A DNA stretch of 64,000 nt from an uncultured Lachnospiraceae bacterium (GTDB lineage Bacteria; Bacillota; Clostridia; Lachnospirales; Lachnospiraceae): assembly GCA_902793335.1 (NCBI GenBank), contig CADBCZ010000008.1, positions 1-64,000 on the forward strand, in the 5' to 3' direction. A program made the translations under genes and the position numbers. Under the pieces are notes generated by a model. The model had not been told where the DNA came from, did no database searches, and saw nothing but the letters and a program-made list of their open reading frames with translations. Below are positions 46,864 through 56,525 of the stretch, one piece after another; position 1 is the stretch's first letter; each line of letters starts with the position of its first letter.

Positions 46864-47562
46864 CTATACATGAAATCTTCGTTTAAGTTCTCTTGTAAAA
46901 TCTCTGTCTCCAAATATAATAGTGCCTAAGAGATAAACTCCCGTTACAGCAACACAAGTTATAGGTAGCACTACGCTGGTAATCATTTTGGTATAGTATA
47001 GGAACAAAATACCAAAACTGCACGCTCCCATAAATATCAGTAACAAAGTATAACTGTACCAATACTGTCTGTTAAGCATCATCAGGAAGAACACCACCGC
47101 ATCTCCAAGTAAGATAACTCCAGGTACCGCAAACTTCAAAGACCATCCGGTCATACCTGTAAAGTAATCTATTCCGATCAAACATGCCATAGTAAGAACT
47201 AACTGAATTCCAATCTTAGCCGCAAATCCGGAATCATGCTTAATCCAGTAAACCATCGAAAAGAATATGTACACCATAGCTACTCCGCTTATGGCAGACC
47301 ACCAAAAATCAGGTGAGAAGGCTTTATTGATAATAACAAGACTTACCTCTGCCACTATAAAGAGAAACAAAATCGCACGCATCACCATATTCATTCTCTT
47401 TTCTCTTTTTCTGACATCCGGATATTCCGATCCTTGATGAATCAACCTATCTCCCACCGACATTTCCTCTTTGCTCATATCGTCATCCAAAACGCTATGA
47501 CAAAGCGGACAAACATCAATATCATCATTCACATATATCTTACAGTTTCTACATATATTCAT
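46864..47562 (-). CDS. Zinc-ribbon, six-helix membrane protein (DUF6320-like)
   Basis: The 232-residue protein starts with a zinc ribbon (CRNC at residues 4-7 and CPLC at 18-21), then a cytosolic linker of about 35 residues and six membrane helices. I recall this layout from a Lachnospiraceae family listed as DUF6320, but I cannot confirm that here. GAGGTG precedes the ATG. It lies 70 bases after the acyltransferase and 53 before the esterase, which suggests a shared transcript. Confidence 0.8.
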   Translation of the reverse strand: MNICRNCKIYVNDDIDVCPLCHSVLDDDMSKEEMSVGDRLIHQGSEYPDVRKREKRMNMVMRAILFLFIVAEVSLVIINKAFSPDFWWSAISGVAMVYIFFSMVYWIKHDSGFAAKIGIQLVLTMACLIGIDYFTGMTGWSLKFAVPGVILLGDAVVFFLMMLNRQYWYSYTLLLIFMGACSFGILFLYYTKMITSVVLPITCVAVTGVYLLGTIIFGDRDFTRELKRRFHV

Positions 47563-47632
47563 GTATCACACCTCACAAACCACAACCTATATCACACTCT
47601 TAAACATCGCAGTTTCGATATATAATTTACTA

Positions 47633-48964
47633 TTACTCATAGTAAGCTCCATTAGTTTCAATTCCCACATCTACCTCATCCTTAGCAATAATCTGAAAGA
47701 ATCTTTTCTGAATTGTAGTATTAATTAGACTGGTGCTAAATGTAAATGTCAATATTCCGTTATATGAGCATATTCCCGCTTTCATGTTCTGTCCCTTTGA
47801 CATCGAGAGAATAACATAGAAATTCTCAATATATTTTTTATAAGGATCCTTTATATCTATATTTCCTATGTTGGTTATCGTCGTTGAAGTTGCCCTTGTA
47901 GACATACCGTATACATGCTTCATAGCAATATTTTTAACAACCAACGGTATTGCTCTAAGTATCCAATTCTGCTCATTCGACACATTATACGACATTATAT
48001 TGTTGAGATTCTCAGGTGTTATCTGCTCTTTAAGGTTATCAGAAACCAGTTTGATGACCTCCTCTAAGGTATAATCATCATTTACAGGTTTGAACACCGC
48101 GGATACCATAGCAAAGAAATTCTTCATGGTGTGAGAATCATAGTACGGCCTCAAATTAACAGGAACACAACAACATATCGGATATTTTGAAGGCAAACCT
48201 TTGAGGTATTCTCTATATACTGCATATACAAATACACCTACAAGATATTGATTGATTGTTACTCCATACTTCTTTGAGGCAGCTTTTAACTGGTCTACCG
48301 GCATGTATCCATGAATAACACCAATCTCACCCTTTGGAAGCTTCTCTCCCTTAAATCTAAGAGCTCTTTCAGTATTATAAACCTTAGCATGACCCTTCTT
48401 GAAATTCTTAACGTAGCTGTCTTCCTGATCCAAAAAAATACCAGAGGATATCTTATCCTTGACAACCTCTAAAAGTTCAGGATATTTGAGACGAAGATAT
48501 TGATATACAAGCTCTTTTAAGAAAGTAATTCCGCCGGCTCCGTCTGTCAATGCATGAAAAACCTCAAGATTGATCCTATTACGATAATAGGTTACACGAA
48601 ACATATACTGATTATTTTTACTCTTGTTGATGTACGCACCCGGATATGAGTACTCCTCGCATACAATAGGTGCAGGTTTGGTATTCTCCTCAAAATAATA
48701 CCAGAAGAAACCAACCTTAAGTCTCATACGGAACACCAGAAACTGTGGTAAAATCCTATTAAGCGCTTCCTGTAAAAGAACACGATCAATATCTTCCGTC
48801 AAAGTCACGGAAATTCTATACACGTTAGACATATCCTCATTGGCGATGACCGGAAAAAGGTTAGCTGTATTATCGAGCTTGTCCCACGCCAAATGCCCGG
48901 TTCGAATTTTCTTCTTAGGTATATTTTTTTCCTTTTTTTCAACCGATAATTCCTGCTGTTCCAT
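47633..48964 (-). CDS. Condensation-superfamily acyltransferase (PapA/alcohol acetyltransferase-like)
   Basis: The 443-residue soluble protein has the BAHD/condensation-fold signature HxxxDG as FHALTDGAGG (H137, D141, G142) and a second-half segment GVTINQYLVGVFVYAVYRE typical of the fold. Such enzymes move acyl groups from CoA or carrier proteins to alcohols or amines. There is no carrier protein, adenylation domain or ketosynthase nearby, so a stand-alone O-acyltransferase is likelier than peptide synthesis. GAGG lies five bases before the ATG. It is the first gene of the run leading to the LTA-synthase-like enzyme. Confidence 0.82.
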   Translation of the reverse strand: MEQQELSVEKKEKNIPKKKIRTGHLAWDKLDNTANLFPVIANEDMSNVYRISVTLTEDIDRVLLQEALNRILPQFLVFRMRLKVGFFWYYFEENTKPAPIVCEEYSYPGAYINKSKNNQYMFRVTYYRNRINLEVFHALTDGAGGITFLKELVYQYLRLKYPELLEVVKDKISSGIFLDQEDSYVKNFKKGHAKVYNTERALRFKGEKLPKGEIGVIHGYMPVDQLKAASKKYGVTINQYLVGVFVYAVYREYLKGLPSKYPICCCVPVNLRPYYDSHTMKNFFAMVSAVFKPVNDDYTLEEVIKLVSDNLKEQITPENLNNIMSYNVSNEQNWILRAIPLVVKNIAMKHVYGMSTRATSTTITNIGNIDIKDPYKKYIENFYVILSMSKGQNMKAGICSYNGILTFTFSTSLINTTIQKRFFQIIAKDEVDVGIETNGAYYE

Positions 48965-49018
48965 AACAACCTCTTTATAATATCAATACACAATCAATAA
49001 GTTATTAACAAACAAATA

Positions 49019-50851
49019 TTAACCACGATTAATTTTCGATCTCTTTCTAAGTGTCGGATCAAGAATCTTCTTACGAATTCGGATATTCTCAGGAGTAATC
49101 TCAAGTAACTCATCCGTATCTATAAATTCCAATGCCTGTTCCAAACTCAACACCTTAGGTGGTGTAAGTTTCAATGCATCATCTGAACCTGAAGCACGTG
49201 TGTTAGTCAGATGCTTAGCCTTACATACGTTAAGCTCTATATCCTCTGCCTTACCCGTCTGTCCTATGACCATGCCTGAATATACCTGCTCACCGGGACC
49301 AATGAAAAGTGTTCCTCTCTCCTGAGCATTGAATAATCCGTAAGTTATAGATGTACCGGTCTCAAAAGCAATAAGCGAGCCCTGATTTCTGTACATCATA
49401 TCACCCTTATAAGGACCATATCCGTCAAATATTGTATTAATGATACCTGTTCCCTTTGTAGATGTCATAAAGTCACCACGGAATCCGATAAGTCCTCTCG
49501 CAGGTATCTTAAACTCTAATCTGATTGTTCCGTCATGAGCCGGATTCATAGCCTGTAATTCACCCTTACGCTCATTTAACATATTGATGATAGTACCAGA
49601 AAATTCTTCAGGAACATCAATATATGCAATCTCCATCGGCTCTAACTTCTTGCCGTTCTCATCTTCTCTGTAGATTACCTCTGCCTTGCTGACAGCAAAC
49701 TCATAACCCTCACGTCTCATATTTTCAATCAGAACTGAAAGATGGAGTTCTCCTCGGCCCGACACCTTATATGTATCTGTACCTTCCGTCTCCTCAACTC
49801 TTAATGAAACATCTGTGTTAAGCTCTCTAAAAAGTCTGTCTCTTAAATGTCTTGATGTAACAAACTTTCCTTCCTTACCGGCAAGCGGTGAATCATTTAC
49901 CATGAAATTCATTGATATTGTAGGCTCAGAAATCTTCTGGAATGGAATAGGTTGTGGATTATCAACGGAACAAAGAGTATCTCCTATATGAATATCTGCA
50001 ATTCCGGAAATAGCCACTATCGAACCGATACCTGCCTCACTAACCTCTACTCTTTCCAATCCTTCAAACTCATATAATTTACCAATCTTAACTTTTTTAC
50101 ACTTACTTTCATCATGTGCATTAACGAGTAAAACTTCCTGATTAAGCTTAAGTGAACCATTATCAAGTTTACCAACACCAATTCTTCCAACATACTCATT
50201 ATAATCTATTGTAGAGATAAGAATCTGTGTATCTGCCTCAGGATCACCCTCAGGTGCCGGAATATAATCTATAATTGTTTCAAAAAGCGGTGCCATATCT
50301 ACCGCATCATCATCAAGGTTCTTCTTAGCCACACCATCCTTAGCAGAAGCATAAATGAACGGACAATCAAGCTGCTCATCTGTTGCCTCTAAGTCAAGCA
50401 GAAGCTCTAATACTTCCTCTTCTACCTCTTCTACTCTGGCTTCCGGTCTATCAATCTTATTAACACAAACTATAACATGAAGATCAAGCTCTAAAGCCTT
50501 CTTAAGTACAAATTTGGTCTGCGGCATAGCACCCTCAAATGCATCTACAACAAGCACAACACCATTAACCATCTTAAGTACACGTTCAACCTCTCCTCCG
50601 AAATCAGCATGTCCCGGAGTATCTATGATATTGATCTTAGTACCCTTATAATTAACAGCAGTATTCTTAGAAAGAATGGTTATTCCCCTCTCTCTTTCAA
50701 TATCATTAGAATCCATGACACGTTCTGCCACTTCCTGATTCTCTCTAAACACTCCACTCTGTTTCAAAAGCTCATCTACCAATGTTGTCTTACCATGGTC
50801 AACGTGAGCTATGATTGCTATGTTTCGAATATCATCTCTTGAAATCTTCAT
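49019..50851 (-). CDS. typA: Ribosome-associated GTPase TypA/BipA
   Basis: TypA is a translational GTPase that helps ribosome assembly and stress adaptation. The 610-residue protein has G1 [10 protein letters not shown], the switch segment RERGITI, G3 [15 protein letters not shown]4 NKIDRPEAR and the family C-terminal domain ([20 protein letters not shown]). AAGGA lies nine bases before the ATG. It appears to be transcribed alone from the palindrome-bearing promoter upstream. Confidence 0.97.
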   Translation of the reverse strand: MKISRDDIRNIAIIAHVDHGKTTLVDELLKQSGVFRENQEVAERVMDSNDIERERGITILSKNTAVNYKGTKINIIDTPGHADFGGEVERVLKMVNGVVLVVDAFEGAMPQTKFVLKKALELDLHVIVCVNKIDRPEARVEEVEEEVLELLLDLEATDEQLDCPFIYASAKDGVAKKNLDDDAVDMAPLFETIIDYIPAPEGDPEADTQILISTIDYNEYVGRIGVGKLDNGSLKLNQEVLLVNAHDESKCKKVKIGKLYEFEGLERVEVSEAGIGSIVAISGIADIHIGDTLCSVDNPQPIPFQKISEPTISMNFMVNDSPLAGKEGKFVTSRHLRDRLFRELNTDVSLRVEETEGTDTYKVSGRGELHLSVLIENMRREGYEFAVSKAEVIYREDENGKKLEPMEIAYIDVPEEFSGTIINMLNERKGELQAMNPAHDGTIRLEFKIPARGLIGFRGDFMTSTKGTGIINTIFDGYGPYKGDMMYRNQGSLIAFETGTSITYGLFNAQERGTLFIGPGEQVYSGMVIGQTGKAEDIELNVCKAKHLTNTRASGSDDALKLTPPKVLSLEQALEFIDTDELLEITPENIRIRKKILDPTLRKRSKINRG

Positions 50852-50935
50852 TACACTTCATCCTTTTTAATAATTTGTAAGATACACCGTCAATTGTATG
50901 AAACAATAACTAAATGTATCCTGTATAACTAAAAT

Positions 50936-50964
50936 AGTGTAGCACAAAGATATTGTGCTTTCAA
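50936..50964 (-). promoter_or_regulatory. typA promoter with embedded palindrome
   Basis: On the minus strand TTGAAA (50959-50964) and TACACT (50936-50941) are 17 bases apart. A perfect inverted repeat AGCACAA-N5-TTGTGCT (50941-50959) fills the spacer between the two boxes, an ideal place for a repressor. The leader to the typA ATG is about 80 bases. Confidence 0.6.
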
Positions 50965-51039
50965 CATTTTAGGGATTATTGAACCACTTAAAAACGCCGA
51001 TATTTTCTGGGTTTTTTTAATTTTTGTGGTTAAAATGCA

Positions 51040-51074
51040 CAATCGCACGAAAACCAATGATTCTCGTGCGATTG
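51040..51074 (-). terminator. Terminator after glgB
   Basis: CAATCGCACGA (51040-51050) pairs perfectly with TCGTGCGATTG (51064-51074), starting about 30 bases past the glgB stop. A short TTTT follows on the minus strand. Confidence 0.7.
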
Positions 51075-51102
51075 CTTATAGTATTATGTTGTAAAACCTA
51101 TA

Positions 51103-53499
51103 TCATTTCTTATCTGTCGATGTCTTTTTTGCAGATGTTTTGGTTTCTGCTTTCTTTTCGACTGTTTTTGCTTTCGGAGCATTTTTCTTCTCTGCCGACT
51201 TTGTAGCAGTTTTCTTTGTTGCCGGTTTCTTTTCTATTGTCTTTACCACTTTCTTCTCATCAGGATCTCTGTAATCATACTTAAATACAACTACCGAAAG
51301 CGGTGGAAGGTGCATGGTAATAGAATACTTTCTTCCATCCCACGGTTCTTCTGCTGCTTCAATCGGTTCAGAATTAATTCTGTTAAGTCCGGCAAATTCC
51401 TCGCTATCAGAGTTAAGAACCTCTGTATATTTTCCCAAGCAAGGTACACCTACAATAAATCCATCTCTGTCCACAGGTGTAAAGTTACATACAAACAATA
51501 ACTGATCCTTTGCTGTTGAACCACGTCTTATAAATGATATTATACTACTCTGCGGATCGTCACAGTTGATCCATTCAAATCCCATCTGATCCTGATCATT
51601 ATAGTACATTGCATCATAATCGTGATAAAGAGAATTAAGTTTCTTAACGTAGTTCTGCATTCCTTTATGAAATCTTCCATCCGGTCCATCTAGTTCAAAC
51701 CAGTCCAGACTTCTCATCTCACTCCACTCTCTAGGCTGTGCAAATTCCTGTCCCATAAAGAGCAATTTCTTACCCGGATGACCATACATGAAACCATATG
51801 CAGTTCTCAAATTGGCAAACTTATCATCATGCAGTCCAGGCATCTTATTGATCATCGAACATTTAAGATGAACAACCTCATCATGTGAAATAACCAGAAT
51901 GAAGTTTTCCGAATATGCATACATAAGACTGAAGGTCAGACGGTTGTGATTAAACTGTCTAAAATACGGATCTAATTTCATATACTCAAGGAAATCATTC
52001 ATCCATCCCATATTCCATTTAAACAGAAAACCAAGACCATCCATAGATACAGGCGCTGTAACACCTGCCCATGAAGTTGACTCCTCAGCAATTACAAATA
52101 CGCCGGGCTCCTGTTCTTCAATTGTTTTATTGAGTTTCATAAGAAGTTTGATTGCATCATAATTCTCATTACCACCATCTTCATTAGGCAGCCAGTTTCC
52201 ATCCTGTTTTCCGTAATCCAGATAGAGCATAGATGCAACTGCATCAACACGCAGAGCATCCACATGATATTCCCTTGCCCAGAACAATGCATTGGCAATC
52301 AGGAAGTTAGACACCTCATTTCTACCAAAATCAAAAATGTATGTTCCCCAATCAGGATGTTCACCACGTCTTGAATCCGGATGCTCGAAAAGCGGCATAC
52401 CATCAAATTTCCCAAGTCCATGAGCATCTCTCGGAAAATGAGCAGGTACCCAGTCAAGAATTACACTTATATCATTCTTATGCATATAATCTACAAAGTA
52501 CATGAAATCTTCAGGGTCACCGTATCTTCTTGTGGGTGCATAATAATTGGTAACCTGATATCCCCAGGAACCGTCAAAAGGATACTCAGCTATACCCATA
52601 AGCTCGATATGAGTATATCCCATCTCCTTGACATAATCAGCAACCATAGGAGCTAATTCCCTATAAGAGAAGAAGCCATTATCATCATCTTCTATTCTCT
52701 TTTTCCACGAACCCAGATGCATCTCGTAAATAGCCATAGGTTTTCTCATTGCGTCAGTTCTCGATACCTTCTTACGTTTCTCCATCCATACGTTGTCTTT
52801 CCAGTTATACTTTGTAATATCCTTGATAACGTTGGCATTATCCGGTCTAAACTGTGTGCAGTTACCAAACGGATCAGCTTTGAATATCTCTTCCCCGTAT
52901 CTTGTTAAAATATTAAACTTATATACTGCATCCTCACCAACATCAGGAATAAACAACTCATATATACCAGAGCTTCCCTGCATATTCATAGGATGTAGTG
53001 CGCCATCCCACATATTAAAGTTTCCTACAACCGAAACTCTCCTTGCATGTGGAGCCCATACCGCAAAATACGTTCCCGAAACACCATCAATCTTCATAGG
53101 GTGTGCACCTAATCTCTTATATATTTCCCAGTGGTTACCCTCTGAGAACAAATAGACATCCATATCACCTATCTGACTTTCAAAACTATATGGATCTGCC
53201 GAAATAACAGTAGAACCATCCTGATAATTGGTGACAATACGATACTTATTCCCCACAAATTTCTTCTTAGGAAGATATAATGCATAAAAACCCCTGTCAT
53301 CAATCTTCTCCATATCATATTCAGTCTTTCCGGAAGGTGCAACCACTTTACAGCTTACCGAATGCGGTTTGTACGTTGTAATCATCTGACCCTGTCCATA
53401 GTCATGATTACCAAGTATCTGCTTAGGCGCATTGATCTTTCCATCCATCAATTCGTCAAAAAGTATCCAGTTCATCCATTGCTGTATTTTTACGTTCAT
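51103..53499 (-). CDS. glgB: 1,4-alpha-glucan branching enzyme GlgB with lysine-rich tail
   Basis: GlgB forms alpha-1,6 branches in glycogen. The 798-residue protein has an N-terminal carbohydrate-binding region (AVWAPHARRVSVVGNFNMWD), a GH13 barrel with ILDWVPAHFP, the nucleophile D419 in DALRVDAVAS, the acid E472 in VIAEEST and ISHDEVVH, and a C-terminal beta domain. Residues 745-798 form an extra tail rich in Lys, Ala and Thr (19 lysines in 54 residues), which GlgB does not normally have. The ATG at 53499 follows GGGGAGG at six bases; an upstream TTG is unsupported. No other glycogen genes lie in the window. Confidence 0.95.
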   Translation of the reverse strand: MNVKIQQWMNWILFDELMDGKINAPKQILGNHDYGQGQMITTYKPHSVSCKVVAPSGKTEYDMEKIDDRGFYALYLPKKKFVGNKYRIVTNYQDGSTVISADPYSFESQIGDMDVYLFSEGNHWEIYKRLGAHPMKIDGVSGTYFAVWAPHARRVSVVGNFNMWDGALHPMNMQGSSGIYELFIPDVGEDAVYKFNILTRYGEEIFKADPFGNCTQFRPDNANVIKDITKYNWKDNVWMEKRKKVSRTDAMRKPMAIYEMHLGSWKKRIEDDDNGFFSYRELAPMVADYVKEMGYTHIELMGIAEYPFDGSWGYQVTNYYAPTRRYGDPEDFMYFVDYMHKNDISVILDWVPAHFPRDAHGLGKFDGMPLFEHPDSRRGEHPDWGTYIFDFGRNEVSNFLIANALFWAREYHVDALRVDAVASMLYLDYGKQDGNWLPNEDGGNENYDAIKLLMKLNKTIEEQEPGVFVIAEESTSWAGVTAPVSMDGLGFLFKWNMGWMNDFLEYMKLDPYFRQFNHNRLTFSLMYAYSENFILVISHDEVVHLKCSMINKMPGLHDDKFANLRTAYGFMYGHPGKKLLFMGQEFAQPREWSEMRSLDWFELDGPDGRFHKGMQNYVKKLNSLYHDYDAMYYNDQDQMGFEWINCDDPQSSIISFIRRGSTAKDQLLFVCNFTPVDRDGFIVGVPCLGKYTEVLNSDSEEFAGLNRINSEPIEAAEEPWDGRKYSITMHLPPLSVVVFKYDYRDPDEKKVVKTIEKKPATKKTATKSAEKKNAPKAKTVEKKAETKTSAKKTSTDKK

Positions 53500-53533
53500 A
53501 TGAAACCTCCCCAATTAGTTTTATATACCATTC

Positions 53534-53562
53534 AATATACCACTTTTTGGGATTTCTGTAAA
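53534..53562 (-). promoter_or_regulatory. glgB promoter
   Basis: On the minus strand TTTACA (53557-53562) and TATATT (53534-53539) are 17 bases apart and the -10 box carries the TGG extension, making this one of the best promoters in the window. Confidence 0.65.
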
Positions 53563-53604
53563 GGAAAGAAAGCCCATTCACCTTACGTCATTTCGACAAA
53601 AAAG

Positions 53605-53633
53605 CTCCCGAAAACCATTAAAGTCTTCGGGAG
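53605..53633 (-). terminator. Terminator of the fibronectin-domain secreted protein gene
   Basis: CTCCCGAA (53605-53612) pairs with TTCGGGAG (53626-53633), and the minus-strand transcript runs into six Ts. It lies just past the stop at 53656. Confidence 0.85.
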
Positions 53634-53655
53634 TAACAATAGTTACATATGTTAT

Positions 53656-55401
53656 TTATTTTGTTCCTTTTATTCTAACACTCTTATATTTTGACCATGG
53701 GCCATAGGATGTACATACCCCTTTAATGAATACCGGTCTGATTCTTATCTTCTGATTTTTTGCCTTTATTTTACCTTTATAACCAAGATAAACAGTACCA
53801 TTAGTATATAAAGGACCAGCATCACCGGAACCTGTACTCAACTGATATTTTGATGCACCTTTGACCTTCTTGATTCCCATCTTTACAGTTGCATTACTTG
53901 TATTACCATAATGACGAATCACATGATGGTAAATATGATTAGACCAATAGCTCTCATTCCTGGTATATGGCTTGGTATAACCTGTTTTTCCTTTCTGCTT
54001 TAATGACTTAATCTTAGGTGCAGTATATGGAGCAGTATAACCAACCATATCTTCACTCATAGATTTACACACGACTGCGTCTCCATTTTTATGAAGTGAC
54101 TCTACTCTAAAATAATAAGTTTTGCCCGGTGCAAGATTATTAAATGTATAAGATTTGCTATTCACATCCGCCACTTTGACAAAGTCGCTACCTTTCTTCA
54201 TATATACTGCATAAGCAGCAGTATCACCTTCCCATGTAAGAGTAATCTTAGCTTTTTTCTTAGATGTCGAGAAGGCTGTCATCTCCTTAGCCTTAGCAGG
54301 ATTAGGCTTAACCATAACCTTAATTGTCTTGGTAACTCCCTCTGATGTAGTTACGGTAGCAGTATATTCGCCAAGTTCTCTTCCGTAAATATACGCCTTG
54401 CTCTTATCCTCCAATGTGGTTTTTTCATTATAATCGTATCCGGTTATCTCCATTGCTTTAGAATTAGCTGAATCCCATTTTACCGAAGATTCATATCCTG
54501 TTGCAGGAGTGTAGGCAAGAGATATAAGTGTCTTTGAATCCTTATTAACTTCATAATAATCCTGTCCGTCAATTTTCTTGATATCAAGGAAATCTCTGCA
54601 GTTGATCTTGACGTTATACTCTTTGCCTTCAGTAACGCCATAACCGACTGCCAAATACTTTCCTACTTCAAGTAATTGTTCGCTATGAGCTAAATCTGAA
54701 GCGGATGCAATCTGATTTGCATATTCTTCTGTAGTACCTTTATAAAGAACAACTGTACCACTAGACTCCTTAAAGCTGTAATATGCTTTATCTGTTACGT
54801 TTAAGGTGTAATACATCTTTCTATGTGCACTGTTAATCAGAACATCTTTCCAGGTTTTCTCAATAGTTCCCTCTACAGGCATATCAATCGTCTCAGCATT
54901 GCTGCTATCTGTATTATCTGCAGATGGAGTTACAGTTAATTTAACTTTTCCACTATTTTTTGCAGCAGATGCTCCACTAAGCCCCGGCTTACGTGCAACC
55001 GAAAAATAATATGTTCCTGCTTCAAGAGTATCAGTCGTTACAGCAAACGTATTAGTTCTCTGCATTACAACATCATCCTGAGTAAATGTCTTAATTTCAT
55101 TTTTATCGCCATTATATACAGAAATTACAATATCATCACCTTTTTCTGTACTAATTGAATTGCTATTGATAAACTGCAAAAATGATTTAGTTTCTAAAAC
55201 TACCTTGTAATATGATTCATCATCGCTATTTTTATCATATGTACATTCATCAGCATCCTTCTTAATCTCAGCGCTGTCAAAGGAAGTACCTGCATAAACT
55301 ATTCCTTTGTCGCTAAATCCTGATACTACAATTACGGCCATCATAATCGTAAGCATCATAACACTCATTTGTTTAATTAATTTCTTTGTTTTTTGTTTCA
55401 T
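53656..55401 (-). CDS. Secreted protein with fibronectin type III-like domain
   Basis: The 581-residue protein has a signal peptide (KKLIKQMSVMMLTIMMAVIVV, cut near YAG at about residue 38). Two beta-rich regions that resemble bacterial pre-peptidase or Ig-like domains follow (about 40-270), then an Ig-like stretch and a fibronectin type III-like domain near 375-455 (KITLTWEGDTAAYAVYMKKG, SYTFNNLAPGKTYYFRVESL). The C-terminus is basic and rich in Tyr, Lys and Gly. It has no cell-wall sorting signal. GGAGG lies eight bases before the ATG. No enzyme motif is visible; adhesion or substrate binding at the surface is the likeliest role. Confidence 0.82.
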   Translation of the reverse strand: MKQKTKKLIKQMSVMMLTIMMAVIVVSGFSDKGIVYAGTSFDSAEIKKDADECTYDKNSDDESYYKVVLETKSFLQFINSNSISTEKGDDIVISVYNGDKNEIKTFTQDDVVMQRTNTFAVTTDTLEAGTYYFSVARKPGLSGASAAKNSGKVKLTVTPSADNTDSSNAETIDMPVEGTIEKTWKDVLINSAHRKMYYTLNVTDKAYYSFKESSGTVVLYKGTTEEYANQIASASDLAHSEQLLEVGKYLAVGYGVTEGKEYNVKINCRDFLDIKKIDGQDYYEVNKDSKTLISLAYTPATGYESSVKWDSANSKAMEITGYDYNEKTTLEDKSKAYIYGRELGEYTATVTTSEGVTKTIKVMVKPNPAKAKEMTAFSTSKKKAKITLTWEGDTAAYAVYMKKGSDFVKVADVNSKSYTFNNLAPGKTYYFRVESLHKNGDAVVCKSMSEDMVGYTAPYTAPKIKSLKQKGKTGYTKPYTRNESYWSNHIYHHVIRHYGNTSNATVKMGIKKVKGASKYQLSTGSGDAGPLYTNGTVYLGYKGKIKAKNQKIRIRPVFIKGVCTSYGPWSKYKSVRIKGTK

Positions 55402-55481
55402 ATCATACCCTCCATTTCATAAATACACAGAAATTAATACTTATATATAATTATTAATATGTATTACCTTTAATTTGAAAG

Positions 55482-55581
55482 TCCAAGAAGCCAAGCTTAA
55501 AAGCGACGGCTAATCGGGTAACTTTCTGTATGCAGCGGCGTTTAGCGAATCTAAGCCCTCAGGGCTACAGATGAACTTGGC
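55482..55581 (-). ncRNA. Putative structured RNA segment, class unknown
   Basis: A GC-richer island of about 100 bases lies between the DUF4428-type gene and the fibronectin-domain gene. GCCAAG (55490-55495) pairs with CTTGGC (55576-55581) to close the whole segment. Inside, AGCCC-tca-GGGCT (55554-55566) forms a hairpin extended by ATCT/AGAT (55549-55552 with 55569-55572). CTGTA (526-530 of this kb) can alternatively pair with TACAG (566-570), competing with that hairpin. I could not match it to c-di-GMP, c-di-AMP, cobalamin, SAM, THF or preQ1 riboswitch cores. It may be a leader of the secreted protein gene, a 3' untranslated element, or a small RNA; strand is inferred from the neighbours. 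Confidence 0.35.
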
Positions 55582-55589
55582 ATAGTCGT

Positions 55590-56363
55590 TTACTTAACCG
55601 GTCCGCCACAGTACTCGCATGTACCTGCTGCAGTCGGAATTGTTGTTGCTCCACAAAGTGGACATATAACAGGTGTCTTCGGTGCTGCCGCAGTCTCTCT
55701 GTCATGTCTTGCTTCCTGTCTTGCAACAGTAAGAACATTCTTGATATCATTGCCCATCTTCTCATACAATTGATACTCTCTGTTCTGTCTCTCATTAGGC
55801 TTCTGATTAATCGGAAGCGGATTATCCTCATTGATCTGGACACTTGACGGATTAAGCTGGTAACTGATAGTATCAAAGTATGGATTATTTACATGAATTG
55901 TGATATGAAAATCATATTCAAAAATATACTTTGGCGGGTTATAGCTCACCCTATTACCGTCCTTGTCCTCTCTTTTCTCTTCCGACTTATCTTCATCAAT
56001 CTTAAAATCAACACCTGTAACATCAGAAAAACTAATCACATCAGGATTAGCCTCCTCGAGATTCCTTGCCCTTGTCACTATGAATTTCTTTGCATCCTCA
56101 TCTAGAAGCAGCTTCATATTTTCACCTATTGTTCTTGTAGTATGAAACTTTCTAACCACCTCCTTGTTCTTCTCGCGATAGTCAAGCTGTTGCTCTATAT
56201 CAGCAACTGTACTATTTCTTCTGTCTGAGAAAAACGGTGAAAGCTTAGCTGCACATTCCTTGCACATATTGCCATCTTCTAACTTTCTGTTACCTAAAAG
56301 TCCAATGTCCCCTCCACATATAGAACATTGTTTCTTCTCAAAAACCTTGCCAAATAAACCCAT
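55590..56363 (-). CDS. DUF4428-type double zinc-ribbon protein
   Basis: The 257-residue soluble protein starts with a zinc-binding motif (CSICGGDIGLLGNRKLEDG and CKEC) characteristic of the DUF4428 family, continues with LSPFFSDRRNSTVADIEQQL and a beta-rich middle, and ends with a second zinc ribbon (CPLCG and CEYCGG) after a short Ala/Pro linker. It is cytosolic, function unknown; the beta middle resembles a PH-like short protein domain. AGGAGG precedes the ATG. It lies between the PAS-GGDEF gene and the putative structured RNA segment. Confidence 0.85.
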   Translation of the reverse strand: MGLFGKVFEKKQCSICGGDIGLLGNRKLEDGNMCKECAAKLSPFFSDRRNSTVADIEQQLDYREKNKEVVRKFHTTRTIGENMKLLLDEDAKKFIVTRARNLEEANPDVISFSDVTGVDFKIDEDKSEEKREDKDGNRVSYNPPKYIFEYDFHITIHVNNPYFDTISYQLNPSSVQINEDNPLPINQKPNERQNREYQLYEKMGNDIKNVLTVARQEARHDRETAAAPKTPVICPLCGATTIPTAAGTCEYCGGPVK

Positions 56364-56432
56364 AATATTATCTCCTCCTTAAAACAATTCTAATTGCATT
56401 TTAAAATGATATTTTTATTTTATAATAAATTA

Positions 56433-56450
56433 CGGGGTCATACAACCCCG
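56433..56450 (-). promoter_or_regulatory. Palindrome upstream of the DUF4428-type gene
   Basis: CGGGGT (56433-56438) and ACCCCG (56445-56450) form a perfect six-base palindrome with a six-base centre, 75 bases past the stop of the cyclase gene. No T-run follows. On the minus strand it overlaps a TTGTAT that could act as a -35 box 17 bases before TAAAAT, so it is either a weak terminator or an operator. Confidence 0.35.
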
Positions 56451-56525
56451 CAACTAATTACATATATATTTTTTTATATGTCATTTTCACCAAAATATTT
56501 TGTGAATAATGTATATTACAATCTG

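Noticed and set aside
55482..55581. c-di-GMP-I or c-di-AMP riboswitch
   Set aside because: The conserved cores I know for these classes are absent on both strands, although a short GCGAATCT match to the c-di-AMP type occurs by itself.
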